DNA of 64,000 bases from Nocardioides immobilis (GCF_003515065.1 NZ_QXGH01000019.1:1-64000), one strand, 5' to 3'; positions 1-9,032 are shown, counted from the stretch's first letter. The notes: generated by a model not told the origin, from the sequence alone. Program-made: numbers and translations.

Positions 1-96
1 GGCTTCTACAACCACCAGCGCCGACACAGCGCGGCGGGCATGATGAGCCCGATCAACTACGAGAACACCGCGGCCCCCGACCGGGAAGCCGCATAG
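1..96 (+). CDS. IS3-family transposase, C-terminal fragment
   Basis: The reading frame enters from the left window edge and ends in TAG at 94-96. The 31 residues visible read GFYNHQRRHSAAGMMSPINY and onward, the standard end of the integrase (rve) domain of IS3-family OrfB proteins, where an F/Y-N-xx-R-RHS-x-G motif precedes SPxxYE. The sequence differs from the end of the second transposase in this window (IEEYNHDRRHSSLGMRSPIAY), so it belongs to a different element. The catalytic DDE residues lie outside the window, so activity cannot be judged. Confidence 0.8.
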   Translation, partial: GFYNHQRRHSAAGMMSPINYENTAAPDREAA

Positions 97-124
97 GGAA
101 GCCCTCCACGATTCGGGGGGAACC

Positions 125-1023
125 ACAATCGCCGCTCAGAGGGCAGAGCACGGGGTTCCGCATGCGACCGCGTGTCGGGCGTTGTCGGTGTCCCCGGCGT
201 GGTTCTACAAGTGGCGGCACGGCGATCCCTCGCCCCGGCACGCCCGCCGGGAGCAGCTCAAGGTCGAGGTCCGCAGGCTGTTCGCCCAGCACCGCGGCAG
301 ATACGGGTCCCCGCGGATCACCGCGGACCTGCGTGATGAGGGCTGGTCGGTGAGCGAGAACACCGTCGCAGCGCTGATGCGCGAGATGGGCCTGCAGGCG
401 CGGCGCAAGCGGCGGCGCAAGCAGACCACCCGGCAGGGCCGGGGCAAGTGGCGGGCACCGGACCTGATCGGCCGGAACTTCGCCACCGATCGTCTCAACC
501 ACAAGTGGTACGGGGACGGCACCGAGATCCCCACCGATGAGGGCAAGCTCTACCTGGACTCGGTGTTGGACATGGGTTCGCGGCGCATCGTCGGATTCGG
601 TGTCGGTGAGCACCACGACGCCGACCTGGCCACCGCGGCACTGCAGATGGCGGTCGCGGTCCGCGGCGGCAAGGACACCCTGGACGAGGTGATCATGCAC
701 ACCGATCAGTTGAACCTGCCGAGTACACCGCGAAGAACTTCCAGGCCGCCTGCGGCCGGGTCGGCATCACCCAGTCGATGGGCAGGGTGGGCTCGGCGCT
801 GGACAACTCGGTCATCGAGAGCTGGCACTCCACCGTGGAGTTCGAGCTCCGCCGCCTCGAGCACTTCACCACCAAGGCCCAGGCTCGCCGGCGGGTGGCC
901 GCGTGGATCGAGGAGTACAACCACGACCGGCGCCACTCCTCCCTGGGGATGCGTTCCCCAATCGCCTACGAGCTCGCGCTGCACACCGGCGAGTTGGGGC
1001 AGGCCAAGGAGGAGGCGGCGTGA
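125..1023 (+). pseudogene. IS3-family transposase OrfB, frameshifted
   Basis: The open frame shows an IS3 OrfB protein. It begins TIAAQRAEHGVPHATACRAL before SVSPAWFYKWRHGD, then the HTH_21-type segment (RGRYGSPRITADLRDEGW), then the rve domain. The first catalytic Asp is in WYGDGTEI and the second in HTDQ. At about 706-719 the frame breaks: after GATCAG the sequence TTGAACCTGCC (11 bases) stands where the family has two codons before GAGTAC. The rest, EYTAKNFQAACGRVGITQ through the catalytic Glu in NSVIESW to the TGA at 1021-1023, is in another frame. The upstream frame stays open past 125 without a convincing start, so the 5' end is also uncertain. The copy is probably inactive unless the shift is suppressed. 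Confidence 0.8.
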
Positions 1024-1195
1024 ACGACCCGATCCCGCGCATCCAGCGTGACCACGTCCTCGTCGACGTCAAGGCCAAGCCCCTGGGGTGGCCTACGGCC
1101 AGCCTTGACCCCGACTCCGGGCGCGGTCCCCGAGCGACGAGCGGGATGCCGGCCCACGAGATCCGACAAAATCAGGTCTCTACGGTTTCAGGGGA

Positions 1196-2326
1196 TTGCC
1201 GATCGCCGCCCTGGAAGGGATGCTGGCGGAGCTGAAGCTGCGAGTCCTCGCCGCTGCCGGCGACGTCGCTATGGAGGCCGGTGCCCGCGATGTCGGCGCC
1301 TGGCTGGCCCACCAGACCCGGGCGGACTCCTCGACAGCGCGGGCCGAGGCCCGGCTGGCCCAGGCGTTGGACCGCCGCTGGACCGCCGTGGCGGCGGGGA
1401 TGGCCGACGGGACCGTGTCGGCCGAGCAGGCGCGGGTGATCGTCGCCGGCCTCGACAACCTCCCCGACCGGGTCGGGACCGAGGTGATCGCAAAGGCCGA
1501 GGAACAGCTCGTCGACTACGCGCGCGACTACCGGCCCAGTGAGCTGCGCCGCCTGGCCCGGCACATCCTCGACGTCGTCGCCCCCGAGATCGCCGAGGCC
1601 GAAGCCGCGAAACGGTTGGAGGCCGAGGAACAGCGAGCCCGGGAGAAGACCCGGCTCTCGCTACGCCCGGTCGGAGACGGGACAACCCGACTGTCCGGGA
1701 TCATCCCCGACGAGGCCGCCGCCCGGCTCCGCACCTACCTCGAAGCCTTCACCTCACCGCGCAAGGCCAACGACGCACCCACCGGGGAAGAAGACCGCAT
1801 CCCCTACCCCCGCAAACTCGGCCGGGCGTTCTGCGCCCTGATCGAACACCTCAACCCCCGCAAGCTCCCCGCCCACGGCGGCGATGCCTCCACCGTGATG
1901 GTCACCATCACCGAGGAGTCCCTGATCAAGCGGCTGGCCACCGGCGGCCTGATCGACGCCGACCTCTCCGCCGGCGACAACCTGTCCGCCGAAGCCATCG
2001 GCCGGCTGGCCTGCACCGCCGGCATCATCCCGGTCGTCCTCGGCGGGAAGGGCGAGATCCTCGACCTCGGCCGCACACGACGCCTCTTCTCACCGGCCCA
2101 ACGCAAAGCCATGGCCCTGCGCGACAAGACCTGCCGCGGCGAAGGCTGCACCGTCCCCGCACCCTGGTGCGAAGCACATCATCTGAAACCCTGGTCCCAA
2201 GGCGGGAAGACCGACATCGCCGACGGCATCCTCGGCTGCCCCCACCACCACCACCTGCTCCACGACCCCAACTACACCCACGAGATCCTCCCCAACGGCG
2301 ACATCCGATTCCACCGCCGCAGATAA
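1196..2326 (+). CDS. DUF222 / HNH endonuclease (13E12 repeat family), probably 5'-truncated
   Basis: The product has the DUF222 region (IAALEGMLAELKLRVLAAAG onward) and a C-terminal HNH nuclease domain with CRGEGCTVPAPWCEAHHL, GGKTDIADGILGCPHHHHLL and a final basic tail. The catalytic HH and zinc-binding Cys residues look intact. Family members usually carry roughly 40-50 more residues before the helix that begins here. The only start available is TTG at 1196, and the frame upstream continues without a recognisable N-terminus, so the gene was probably cut by the neighbouring IS element. These proteins are multicopy in actinobacterial genomes and often associate with mobile DNA; their function is unproven. 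The TAA stop is at 2324-2326. Confidence 0.8.
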   Translation: MPIAALEGMLAELKLRVLAAAGDVAMEAGARDVGAWLAHQTRADSSTARAEARLAQALDRRWTAVAAGMADGTVSAEQARVIVAGLDNLPDRVGTEVIAKAEEQLVDYARDYRPSELRRLARHILDVVAPEIAEAEAAKRLEAEEQRAREKTRLSLRPVGDGTTRLSGIIPDEAAARLRTYLEAFTSPRKANDAPTGEEDRIPYPRKLGRAFCALIEHLNPRKLPAHGGDASTVMVTITEESLIKRLATGGLIDADLSAGDNLSAEAIGRLACTAGIIPVVLGGKGEILDLGRTRRLFSPAQRKAMALRDKTCRGEGCTVPAPWCEAHHLKPWSQGGKTDIADGILGCPHHHHLLHDPNYTHEILPNGDIRFHRRR

Positions 2327-2342
2327 GACCGCCAGACGCGCC

Positions 2343-2370
2343 TGAACCTTTCACCCGGTCTGCGGAGTAG
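2343..2370 (+). promoter_or_regulatory. Possible ECF-type promoter of the sigma-factor gene
   Basis: TGAACC at 2343-2348 and GAGTAG at 2365-2370 are separated by about 16-17 bases and sit about 32 bases before the GTG start at 2402. A GAAC-type -35 box is usual for ECF-dependent promoters, and such genes are often autoregulated. This rests on motif appearance only. Confidence 0.3.
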
Positions 2371-2401
2371 AAGTGTCAGAACAGGACGGTTGGAGGGTTT
2401 G

Positions 2402-2899
2402 GTGGACGGCACCGCGCGGGCTCAGGAAGTCGACGAGTACTTCAGCGCCGTAGCACTCTCACTGCGTCGCACGGCCTACCTCATCGTGTGGGAGTGGCAC
2501 ACGGCCGAGGACATGGTGCAAACGACCTTTGTGAAGCTGTACCTGGCATGGCCCCGGATCAGCAAGGACGGCTTGGACGCCTACACCCGTCGGACCCTGA
2601 TCAACGTCTGCCTCTCCTACCTGCGCAAGCACCGGCGTGAAATGGTCAGCGACGAGCTACCTGATGGAAGTGTCGGCCTGACCTCTTCCGACCTGGACCT
2701 CACCCGCGCGCTGAAGTCGCTGCCACCCCAGCAACGCGCCGTCATCGTCCTGCGGTACCTGGACGACCTCTCGGTCGCTGACGTCGCGGTCGCGCTCGGG
2801 GTGGCTCAGGGAACGGTGAAGAGTCAGACCGCCCGCGCGCTCCAAAGTCTCCGTGCGCTGATGCCCCAACTGCAGCTCGACGACGAGGTGACCCGATGA
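2402..2899 (+). CDS. SigE-family ECF RNA polymerase sigma factor
   Basis: A 165-residue ECF sigma-70 factor. Region 2 is seen as FSAVALSLRRTAYLIVWEWH with AEDMVQTTFVKLYLAWPRI. Region 4 is seen as LPPQQRAVIVLRYLDDLSVA with GVAQGTVKSQTARALQSL, the recognition helix for the -35 box. The GTG at 2402 is chosen because GGAGGG lies at 2392-2397, four bases upstream; TTG at 2390 would place this ribosome site inside the gene. The stop overlaps the next start as ATGA, so the two genes are translationally coupled. The partner is a small single-pass membrane protein, the usual arrangement for sigma and anti-sigma pairs. The inducing signal cannot be told from sequence. Confidence 0.9.
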   Translation: MDGTARAQEVDEYFSAVALSLRRTAYLIVWEWHTAEDMVQTTFVKLYLAWPRISKDGLDAYTRRTLINVCLSYLRKHRREMVSDELPDGSVGLTSSDLDLTRALKSLPPQQRAVIVLRYLDDLSVADVAVALGVAQGTVKSQTARALQSLRALMPQLQLDDEVTR

Positions 2900-3795
2900 C
2901 AGGCGAGGATCTCCGCATTCTGATCCGTAGCGAGGTGCTCGCGGACGAACCACCTCTCGGGCTGACCAGCGCCGATCTCATCGATGCAGCACATCGGGCG
3001 CATCGCCGACGTCGCCTCATCATCGCCGTACCCGCAGCAGCCACCCTCGCCGTAGCGGCCACCATCTTCGGCGCCGGAATACTGCCGAGCGACACCGACT
3101 CGAAGGGCTCGGACGTGCCTGCGGCCGCCCAAGAGACTCTCGACGAGTTCGACCCGGCAACGTTCCCAGCGGCGTTCGACTCGGAAGTGCGCCGGCTCCT
3201 GGGCGATGCACTCCCAGCCGGTGTCGAGGGCCGGATTGAGCCGACCCTGGACGGCTACACCCGGCTTCGGCCGAAGGACTACGCCTACACCGACTCCTGG
3301 ACTGCGTGGTACGACCTCTCACTGGCCAACCAACTCATGATCATCCTCCGGCACGACCAGTCGTCGAACGAGGGCAGCGCCGAACGCTACTGCGAGGAGA
3401 ACCTGGCTTCACAGGAGATGGAACGCTGCACTGCGGACACACTCGCCGATGGCAGCGTCGCGATCACGTCCGTGTCGGAGCTCCGGCGCTCGCGCGTGGG
3501 CTTCACCCGTCCCAACGGTGACGCCGAGTCGCGCTGGTACATGCGCCAGGTCGTCAATCGACGCGACTACGGATTCGGAGTCATCGCTCGGGAGTACGTC
3601 AAGGCCACGACATTGAACGAAGCGGATGCGAGGTGGTCGATCAGCGCAGAGCAGCTCACCGCGATCGCGAACTCACATCGCCTGGTGTACGCGATGCCGA
3701 CCGAACCCAAGAAGACCTGCGACACGACGCTCCTGGTCCCGCGCCGGGAGAGCGGCTACGGGCGGATCGTCTGTGAGCGATCGCTCAACAACTAG
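2896..3795 (+). CDS. Single-pass membrane protein, probable anti-sigma partner
   Basis: A 299-residue protein with a short cytoplasmic N-terminus (about residues 1-38), one transmembrane helix at about 39-62 (LIIAVPAAATLAVAATIFGA) and a large extracytoplasmic C-terminal part. It overlaps the upstream sigma gene by four bases, which favours stoichiometric co-translation. No zinc-binding HxxxCxxC anti-sigma motif is visible in the N-terminus, so the anti-sigma role is inferred from position and topology alone. The C-terminal part has two Cys (CEENL and RCTAD) that could form a disulphide outside the cell. Homologous pairs are common in Nocardioidaceae but have no assigned function. Confidence 0.65.
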   Translation: MTGEDLRILIRSEVLADEPPLGLTSADLIDAAHRAHRRRRLIIAVPAAATLAVAATIFGAGILPSDTDSKGSDVPAAAQETLDEFDPATFPAAFDSEVRRLLGDALPAGVEGRIEPTLDGYTRLRPKDYAYTDSWTAWYDLSLANQLMIILRHDQSSNEGSAERYCEENLASQEMERCTADTLADGSVAITSVSELRRSRVGFTRPNGDAESRWYMRQVVNRRDYGFGVIAREYVKATTLNEADARWSISAEQLTAIANSHRLVYAMPTEPKKTCDTTLLVPRRESGYGRIVCERSLNN

Positions 3796-3830
3796 TGGCA
3801 CGACTCGACCCTGTGGCGGGGCGTTAGCGA

Positions 3831-4769
3831 CTAGGCATTTTCCCTCGCCGACGGTGTTCGGCGTCGCGCGCCTTGGCCGTGGCGGTCGTACCAGCGCTTG
3901 CCGTGCCAGTTCGGCAGGCGCCAGCTCAGGTTTCGCGTCACCACGTCCATCTCGTTGATCCAGAATCGGTCGGGGATCGGGTCGACTGGCTCGATGCGCC
4001 CGGGTTCCACGTCTGCGACGACGATGCCGGCGCCCTGGTCCCGGTGCCGGTAGGCGAGCGTGTCGCCGCGAGCGTCGCAGATGATTGACCCGCCCTGAAG
4101 CTCGGTGATGTACGGCAGACCGACCATCGGCATCTTGAACCGCAGCGGCCCGGTGTGGTTCGCGTCGACCACCGGGCAGCCCATCTGGCGAGCGAACGGG
4201 GGAACCCATTCACACAGCCGCTCGGCCCCTCGGTGCAGATAGGCGGGCGATCCCTTGGGTGCGCCCCACTTGTTGGATCCACCCACGACCAGGTCGACCT
4301 TGCCGCGCAGGCGCCGGACTGTCTGAGTCCGGTTGTACTCGAGGCAGAGGGCCACGCCCACGGGTAGGCCGTCGACGTCGAGGATCCCGTCGTCGGTGCC
4401 GCCGACGTAGAAACAGTTCTCCCACGCGCTGGGGATGTCCTTGTCGTGCCGGCCGACGATGCCGTCGGATGTGGCGAGGAAGAACGCGTTGCGGACGTGG
4501 CCGTCATCGTCAAGGCACAGGAACGAACCACCGATCGTCACGTCGTGACGTTTCGCCACGCCCAGAAGAAGCTGGGTCGCCGCTCCGTCGGGCGGAAGTG
4601 CGCAGTCGACCAGCTCGGGCTTGAACGCCACGCCGGTCGTGAAGAACTCCGGGAGCAGGATCCACTCCGCGCCCTCTTGGGCCGCCTCGCTTGCTTGGCG
4701 CTCGCAGCCAGCGAGGTTGGCATCGACATCGGCCAGGATCGTGGCGGTCTGAACCGCAGCAACGCGCAT
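3831..4769 (-). CDS. Carbon-nitrogen hydrolase (nitrilase superfamily)
   Basis: A 312-residue amidase of the nitrilase superfamily. The Glu-Lys-Cys triad is visible: Glu in ILLPEFFTTG, Lys in RHDKDIPSAWENCFYVGG and the nucleophile Cys in VGVALCLEYNRT. ATG at 4769 (MRVAAVQTA) is preferred because family members start right at this strand; ATG at 4811 would add 14 unsupported residues. It is the last gene of the purine-catabolism operon. Allantoate amidohydrolase and ureidoglycolate-cleaving enzymes of the usual families are missing from the window, so this enzyme might hydrolyse a ureido intermediate, as beta-ureidopropionases of the superfamily do. That substrate is inference; general omega-amidase activity is equally possible. 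Confidence 0.85.
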   Translation of the reverse strand: MRVAAVQTATILADVDANLAGCERQASEAAQEGAEWILLPEFFTTGVAFKPELVDCALPPDGAATQLLLGVAKRHDVTIGGSFLCLDDDGHVRNAFFLATSDGIVGRHDKDIPSAWENCFYVGGTDDGILDVDGLPVGVALCLEYNRTQTVRRLRGKVDLVVGGSNKWGAPKGSPAYLHRGAERLCEWVPPFARQMGCPVVDANHTGPLRFKMPMVGLPYITELQGGSIICDARGDTLAYRHRDQGAGIVVADVEPGRIEPVDPIPDRFWINEMDVVTRNLSWRLPNWHGKRWYDRHGQGARRRTPSARENA

Positions 4770-4838
4770 GGCCGCCCCCGTCGGTAGAGGTGCCTGCGAG
4801 CGTACGCCCATCGGACCAGCTGCGCGGGCGTGCCGGCC

Positions 4839-5669
4839 TCAGAGGTACTGGCGGCTCAGCTTGGCGTGCCGGTTGACGTCCTTGTAGAGCAGGTACCGGA
4901 ACCGCCCGGGGCCGCCGGCGTAGCAGGCCTGCGGGCAGAACGCCCGCAGCCACATGAAGTCGCCTTCCTGCACCTCGACCCAGTCCTTGTTGAGGAGGTA
5001 GACCGCCTTGCCCTCGAGGACGTACAGCCCGTGCTCCATGACGTGCGTCTCCGGGAACGGGATCACCCCGCCCGGCTCGAAGCTGACGATGTTGACGTGC
5101 ATGTCGTGCCGGACGTCCGCGGGGTCGGTGAAGCGCTGCGTCGTCCACCGCCCGTCGGTGCCCGGCATCTCGCCGCCCTCGACCTCGGTCTCGTTCGTCA
5201 CGAACGGCTCGGGGACCTCGATGCCGTCGACCGGCTCGTAGGCCTTCCGGATCCAGTGGAAGACGATCCGTTCGTCGCTCTCGTTGCGCAGCTGCCAGTC
5301 ACAGCCCGGCGGCAGGAAGGCGTAGCCGCCGGGGGTGAGCGAGTGGTCCTCGCCGGCGATCGTGAGCCGCGCCGTGCCCTCGACCACGAACAGCACGCCC
5401 TCGGCGCCCGGGTCGAGCTCGGGACGGTCGCTCCCGCCGCCGGGCGACACCTCGACGATGTACTGGGAGAACGTCTCCGCGAACCCCGACAGCGGCCGGG
5501 CGATCACCCACAACCGGGTGGCGTCCCAGTACGGCAGCGCGCTGGTGACGATGTCGCGCATCGTGCCACGCGGGAGGACGGCGTACGCCTCCGTGAACAC
5601 CGCGCGGTCGGTGGTCAGCTCGGTCTGACCGGGCAGGCCGCCCTTCGGCGCGTAGTAGCGGGGGTTCAT
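4839..5669 (-). CDS. allE: (S)-ureidoglycine aminohydrolase
   Basis: A 276-residue bicupin that converts (S)-ureidoglycine to (S)-ureidoglycolate and ammonia. Its start MNPRYYAPKGGLPGQTELTT is diagnostic of the family (YlbA/UGHY). The first cupin has GGYAFLPPG, and the second has the metal-site region HDMHVNIVSFEPGG and PFPETHVMEHGLYVLEGKAVY. It ends in KLSRQYL with TGA at 4841-4839. The ATG at 5669 overlaps the stop of allantoinase as ATGA, so the two are translationally coupled and co-expressed. Length matches the family. The enzyme implies that allantoate is split by an allantoate amidohydrolase, a gene not found in this window. Confidence 0.92.
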   Translation of the reverse strand: MNPRYYAPKGGLPGQTELTTDRAVFTEAYAVLPRGTMRDIVTSALPYWDATRLWVIARPLSGFAETFSQYIVEVSPGGGSDRPELDPGAEGVLFVVEGTARLTIAGEDHSLTPGGYAFLPPGCDWQLRNESDERIVFHWIRKAYEPVDGIEVPEPFVTNETEVEGGEMPGTDGRWTTQRFTDPADVRHDMHVNIVSFEPGGVIPFPETHVMEHGLYVLEGKAVYLLNKDWVEVQEGDFMWLRAFCPQACYAGGPGRFRYLLYKDVNRHAKLSRQYL

Positions 5670-7006
5670 GCGTCTCCTCTTCTCAACAACCGGCCGCGGG
5701 GGTCCGCGTCGAGGTCGATCCGTGCGCCCCGCAGCCAGGTGCTGCGGACGACGCCCGCCAGCTCGCGTCCGGCATACGGCGTGACCGCGTTCTTGTGGTG
5801 CAGGTTCCGAGCGTCCACCACGAACGTCTCCTCCGGAGCGAGTACGGCGAAGTCCGCGTCGCAGCCGAGCGCGATCCGGCCCTTGCCGCGCATCCCCGTC
5901 TGGGCAGCCGGCCCCTCGCACATCCAGCGCGCGACGTCGACGAGGTCGTGCCCCCGTCGACGTGCCTCGGTCCAGACCGCCGGCAGGGAGACCTGCAGCG
6001 AGGAGATGCCTCCCCAGGCGGTGCCGAAGTCGCCCTCCTCGAGCCGCTTGAGCTCGATCGTGGACGGTGAGTGGTCGGACACCACCAGGTCCAGGACTCC
6101 GTCCCGGAGGCCGTCCCAGAGCCGGTCGCGGTTGTCCCGCTCCCGGATGGGCGGGCAGCACTTGTACAGAGTCGCGCCGTCGGCGATCTCCTCGGCGGCG
6201 AAGGACAGGTAGTGGGGGCAGGTCTCGGCGGTGACGCGGACTCCCCCGCGGCGGGCCTCCGCGAGCACCGGCAGCGCCTCCGCACTGGAGACGTGCAACA
6301 CGTGCACCCGGCAGCCGGTCGCACGGGACAGGTCGATCAGCTGCTGGACCGCGCGGTTCTCGGCGTCCCGCGGTCGTGACGCGAGGAAGTCGGCGTACTG
6401 ACCACCGTGCGGCTCGGGCGCGTGGGCGATGGCGTGGGCGTCCTCGGCGTGCACGATCAGCAGTCCGTCGAACCTCGCGATCTCCCGCATCGCCGCCCCG
6501 AGCCCGGCGGCGTCCAGCGGCGCGAACTCGTCGACCCCGGAGTGCAGCAGGAAGCACTTGAACCCGAAGACACCCGCGTCGTGCAGCGGCGCCAGTTCGG
6601 CGACGTTGCCGGGCACGGCGCCGCCCCAGAAGCCGACGTCGACGTACGACTGGCCGCTTGCGGTCTTGCGCTTCACCTCGAGCGCAGCGAGGTCCACCGT
6701 CGGCGGGATGCTGTTGAGCGGCATGTCGACGATCGTCGTGACACCGCCGGCGGCGGCCGCGCGGGTGGCGCTCGCGAAGCCCTCCCACTCGGTCCGGCCG
6801 GGGTCGTTGACGTGGACGTGGGAGTCGACGACGCCCGGCATCAGCACCTCGTCGGCGCCCAGCTCGACCACCTGGTCGGCGCGGAGGTCGGCCGCGAAGG
6901 ACTCGACCGCGACGACGGTGCCGTCCAGGACGCCCACCGCGACCGAACGTTGGCCACCAGCGATGATCGCCCGCTCCGCGCGGACCACCAGGTCCAGCTG
7001 GCTCAC
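5666..7006 (-). CDS. allB: Allantoinase
   Basis: A 446-residue cyclic amidohydrolase that opens allantoin to allantoate. Motifs in order are the metal site DSHVHVNDPGRTEWEG at about residues 61-76, FGFKCFLLHSG with the Lys expected to be carboxylated, IVHAEDAHAIAH, HVLHVSSAEALPVL, TAETCPHYLSF and LVVSDHSPSTIELK with the catalytic Asp. All ligands are intact. The GTG start overlaps the stop of the FAH-family gene as GTGA. Hydantoinase or dihydropyrimidinase activity is the main alternative, but the neighbours and the DPGRTEWEG signature favour allantoin. Confidence 0.93.
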   Translation of the reverse strand: MSQLDLVVRAERAIIAGGQRSVAVGVLDGTVVAVESFAADLRADQVVELGADEVLMPGVVDSHVHVNDPGRTEWEGFASATRAAAAGGVTTIVDMPLNSIPPTVDLAALEVKRKTASGQSYVDVGFWGGAVPGNVAELAPLHDAGVFGFKCFLLHSGVDEFAPLDAAGLGAAMREIARFDGLLIVHAEDAHAIAHAPEPHGGQYADFLASRPRDAENRAVQQLIDLSRATGCRVHVLHVSSAEALPVLAEARRGGVRVTAETCPHYLSFAAEEIADGATLYKCCPPIRERDNRDRLWDGLRDGVLDLVVSDHSPSTIELKRLEEGDFGTAWGGISSLQVSLPAVWTEARRRGHDLVDVARWMCEGPAAQTGMRGKGRIALGCDADFAVLAPEETFVVDARNLHHKNAVTPYAGRELAGVVRSTWLRGARIDLDADPRGRLLRRGDA

Positions 7007-7881
7007 CCGACACTCCTCTCGTCCGACCGCCCCGCGGCGCGCACCGGTGTCCGCTGCCGCCCGAGGCCCTCGACCTCGAGCTCCACGACATCACCGTCCC
7101 GTAGAAACGGCTTGGGGTCGGGGCGCCCCGCCGCTACACCGGCCGGCGTGCCGGTGAGGACCAGGTCCCCGGGCTCCAGCGTCATCAACCCGCTGAGGTA
7201 GCACAAGAGCTCGGCCACGGAGAACGCCATGTCCTTGGTGTCGCCGGCCTGCCGCAGCTCCCCGTTGACGCGCAGCTCGAGGGCGAGCGCCTGGGGGTCG
7301 GCGACCTCGTCGGGGGTCACCAGCCACGGTCCGGCAGGGGTGAACGTGTCGCAGCACTTGCCCTTGGCCCAGGTCGGACCGTCCGCGGCCAGGTGCCGCT
7401 CCGTCACGTCGTTGACCGCGACGTAGCCGCCCACCGAGGCGAGCGCACGCGCGGGGTCGTCGCACCGGCGCAGTGCCCGGCCGATCACCACGCCGAGCTC
7501 GACCTCGTGGTCGGTGGCGGTGCTGCCCGGCGGCAGGTCGATGCCGTCCTCGGGGCCGCACACGGTGCTGCCGGGCTTGAGGAAGACCACCGGCCGTTCC
7601 GGCATCGCGGCCCCGCTCTCGGCTGCGTAGCAGCGGTAGTTGAGCCCGATGCCCACCACCTTGCCCGGCCGCGCGAACGGCGCCCCGCGGCGCGTCGCCC
7701 GCGCGACCTCCGGGAGCGTCCCCGCGTCGAGGGCCTCGGCGACCGCGGCCAGGGCCGCGCGGTCTGCGAGGAACGCGCCGTCGACCTCCGCCACAACCGA
7801 GGACAGGTCGCGCAGGATGCCGTCGGCGTCGAGGGCCGCCGGCCGCTCGGCCCCGGGCGGCCCGACGCGCAGCAGCCTCAT
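7003..7881 (-). CDS. Fumarylacetoacetate hydrolase family protein
   Basis: A 292-residue FAH-superfamily enzyme. The C-terminal catalytic domain has KVVGIGLNY, the metal-binding set DHEVELGVVIGR, VNDVTER, WAKGKCCDTFTPAGPW and LTGTPAGVAAG, all typical of active members that cleave or isomerise oxo-acids using Mg2+ or Mn2+. Overlaps of four bases on both sides place it firmly in the allantoin/glyoxylate operon. Some FAH-fold proteins in ureide clusters are annotated as ureidoglycolate lyase. That would fill the missing step from ureidoglycolate to glyoxylate and urea here, but sequence alone does not fix the substrate. Confidence 0.85.
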   Translation of the reverse strand: MRLLRVGPPGAERPAALDADGILRDLSSVVAEVDGAFLADRAALAAVAEALDAGTLPEVARATRRGAPFARPGKVVGIGLNYRCYAAESGAAMPERPVVFLKPGSTVCGPEDGIDLPPGSTATDHEVELGVVIGRALRRCDDPARALASVGGYVAVNDVTERHLAADGPTWAKGKCCDTFTPAGPWLVTPDEVADPQALALELRVNGELRQAGDTKDMAFSVAELLCYLSGLMTLEPGDLVLTGTPAGVAAGRPDPKPFLRDGDVVELEVEGLGRQRTPVRAAGRSDERSVG

Positions 7882-9032
7882 GCCGGCGCTCCACCGAGAG
7901 GTACGGCGAGCGCCGCCAGCCGGTCCACCGCGATCCGCTCACCGACCCGCTGGAGGAGCGGCACGGGCTCGGCCATGCAGCGTCGTACGTCGGGCTCCAG
8001 GTCGGTCAGGGAGTACGCCGCGGCGACCCCCGCCTCGCGGAGCCGGTCCTGGTCGAGGCTGGCACGGCCGCAGACTGCCACCACCGGGATCCCCGCGGCA
8101 CCCGCGGCGGCCGCGACCCCGGCGACCACCTTGCCGTGCAGGGTCTGCTCGTCGAGCGAGCCCTCCCCCGTGATCACGAGGTCGACGCCGGTGAGCCGGT
8201 CGGCGAACCCCATCAGCTCCAGCACCAGCGCGATCCCGGAGCGCAGCTCGGCGCCCAGCAGGGCCACGGCGGCGAAGCCGACGCCACCGGCGGCACCCGC
8301 CCCGGGGGCGTCCCGTTCGTCCACGCCCGTGCTGCCGGCGACCACGTCGGCCCAGTGCGACAGGGCCCCGTCGAGCTCGCGCACGTGCGCCGGGTCGGCG
8401 CCCTTCTGCGGACCGTAGACCGCGGCCGCTCCCCGAGGGCCGGTGAGCGGGTTGTCGACGTCGCAGGCAACGGTCACCGCTACCCCCGCCATCCGCTCGC
8501 GGAGCGGGGACAGGTCGAGAGTCCGCACCGCACTCAACGCGCCGCCGCCCTCACCGACCTCGCGGCCGTCTGCGTCGAGCGCCCGCGCGCCCAGACCGCG
8601 GACCAGCCCGAGGCCCCCGTCGGTCGAGGCGCTGCCGCCGATGCCGAGCACCACGCGCCGACAGCCCGCCGCCACAGCGGCGGCGATCACCTCGCCGGTC
8701 CCGCGACTGGTCGCGGTCATCGGCGCTGGCACACCGTCGGGCAGCCGGGACAAGCCCGACACCGCCGCCAGCTCGACGACCGCCAGGTCGCCCTTGCGGG
8801 CGTACGACGTCCGCCCCGGCTCGCCGGTCGGACCGGTGGCCTCGACCTCGACCAGGACGAACCCGGCGGCCTCGGCCGCGGCCAGCGTCCCGTCACCGCC
8901 GTCGGCCACAGGGAGCGCGTCGACGACGGCATCGGGCCGCGCACGTCGTACGCCTGCTCGCACCGCCGCGGCGACCTCGGCCGCGGTGAGCGAGCCCTTG
9001 AACTTGTCGGAGGCGATCAGGACCCGGGGCAT
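7878..9032 (-). CDS. glxK: Glycerate kinase (GlxK/GarK type)
   Basis: A 384-residue type-I glycerate kinase that phosphorylates glycerate made by the carboligase and reductase encoded upstream. Visible signatures are the N-terminal MPRVLIASDKFKGSLTA, ADGGDGTL, the glycine-rich VLGIGGSASTDGGLG, ACDVDNPLTGPRG with YGPQKGA, and the late LVITGEGSLDEQTLHGK. Length and motif order match the family, with no gaps. ATGA overlap with the FAH gene downstream and a 12-base gap to gcl upstream fit an operon. Members of this class usually yield 2-phosphoglycerate, which feeds lower glycolysis. Confidence 0.92.
   Translation of the reverse strand: MPRVLIASDKFKGSLTAAEVAAAVRAGVRRARPDAVVDALPVADGGDGTLAAAEAAGFVLVEVEATGPTGEPGRTSYARKGDLAVVELAAVSGLSRLPDGVPAPMTATSRGTGEVIAAAVAAGCRRVVLGIGGSASTDGGLGLVRGLGARALDADGREVGEGGGALSAVRTLDLSPLRERMAGVAVTVACDVDNPLTGPRGAAAVYGPQKGADPAHVRELDGALSHWADVVAGSTGVDERDAPGAGAAGGVGFAAVALLGAELRSGIALVLELMGFADRLTGVDLVITGEGSLDEQTLHGKVVAGVAAAAGAAGIPVVAVCGRASLDQDRLREAGVAAAYSLTDLEPDVRRCMAEPVPLLQRVGERIAVDRLAALAVPLGGAPA

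Larger units (their letters stand above)
1..1023 (+). mobile_element. Remnants of two adjacent IS3-type insertion sequences
   Basis: Two different IS3-family transposase ends lie head to tail: a C-terminal fragment to 96 and a frameshifted OrfB to 1023. The spacing of 28-30 bases leaves no room for an orfA of the second element, so it is either 5'-truncated or was inserted into the first. I could not find convincing terminal inverted repeats or a target duplication. The right boundary may lie anywhere between 1024 and 1195, a stretch with no gene I recognise. Confidence 0.6.

Noticed and set aside
4830..6212. Long open frame on the plus strand opposite allE/allB
   Set aside because: It is antisense to two well-supported genes, has a low-complexity Arg/Pro/Ala composition and no domain; long spurious frames are expected at this G+C.
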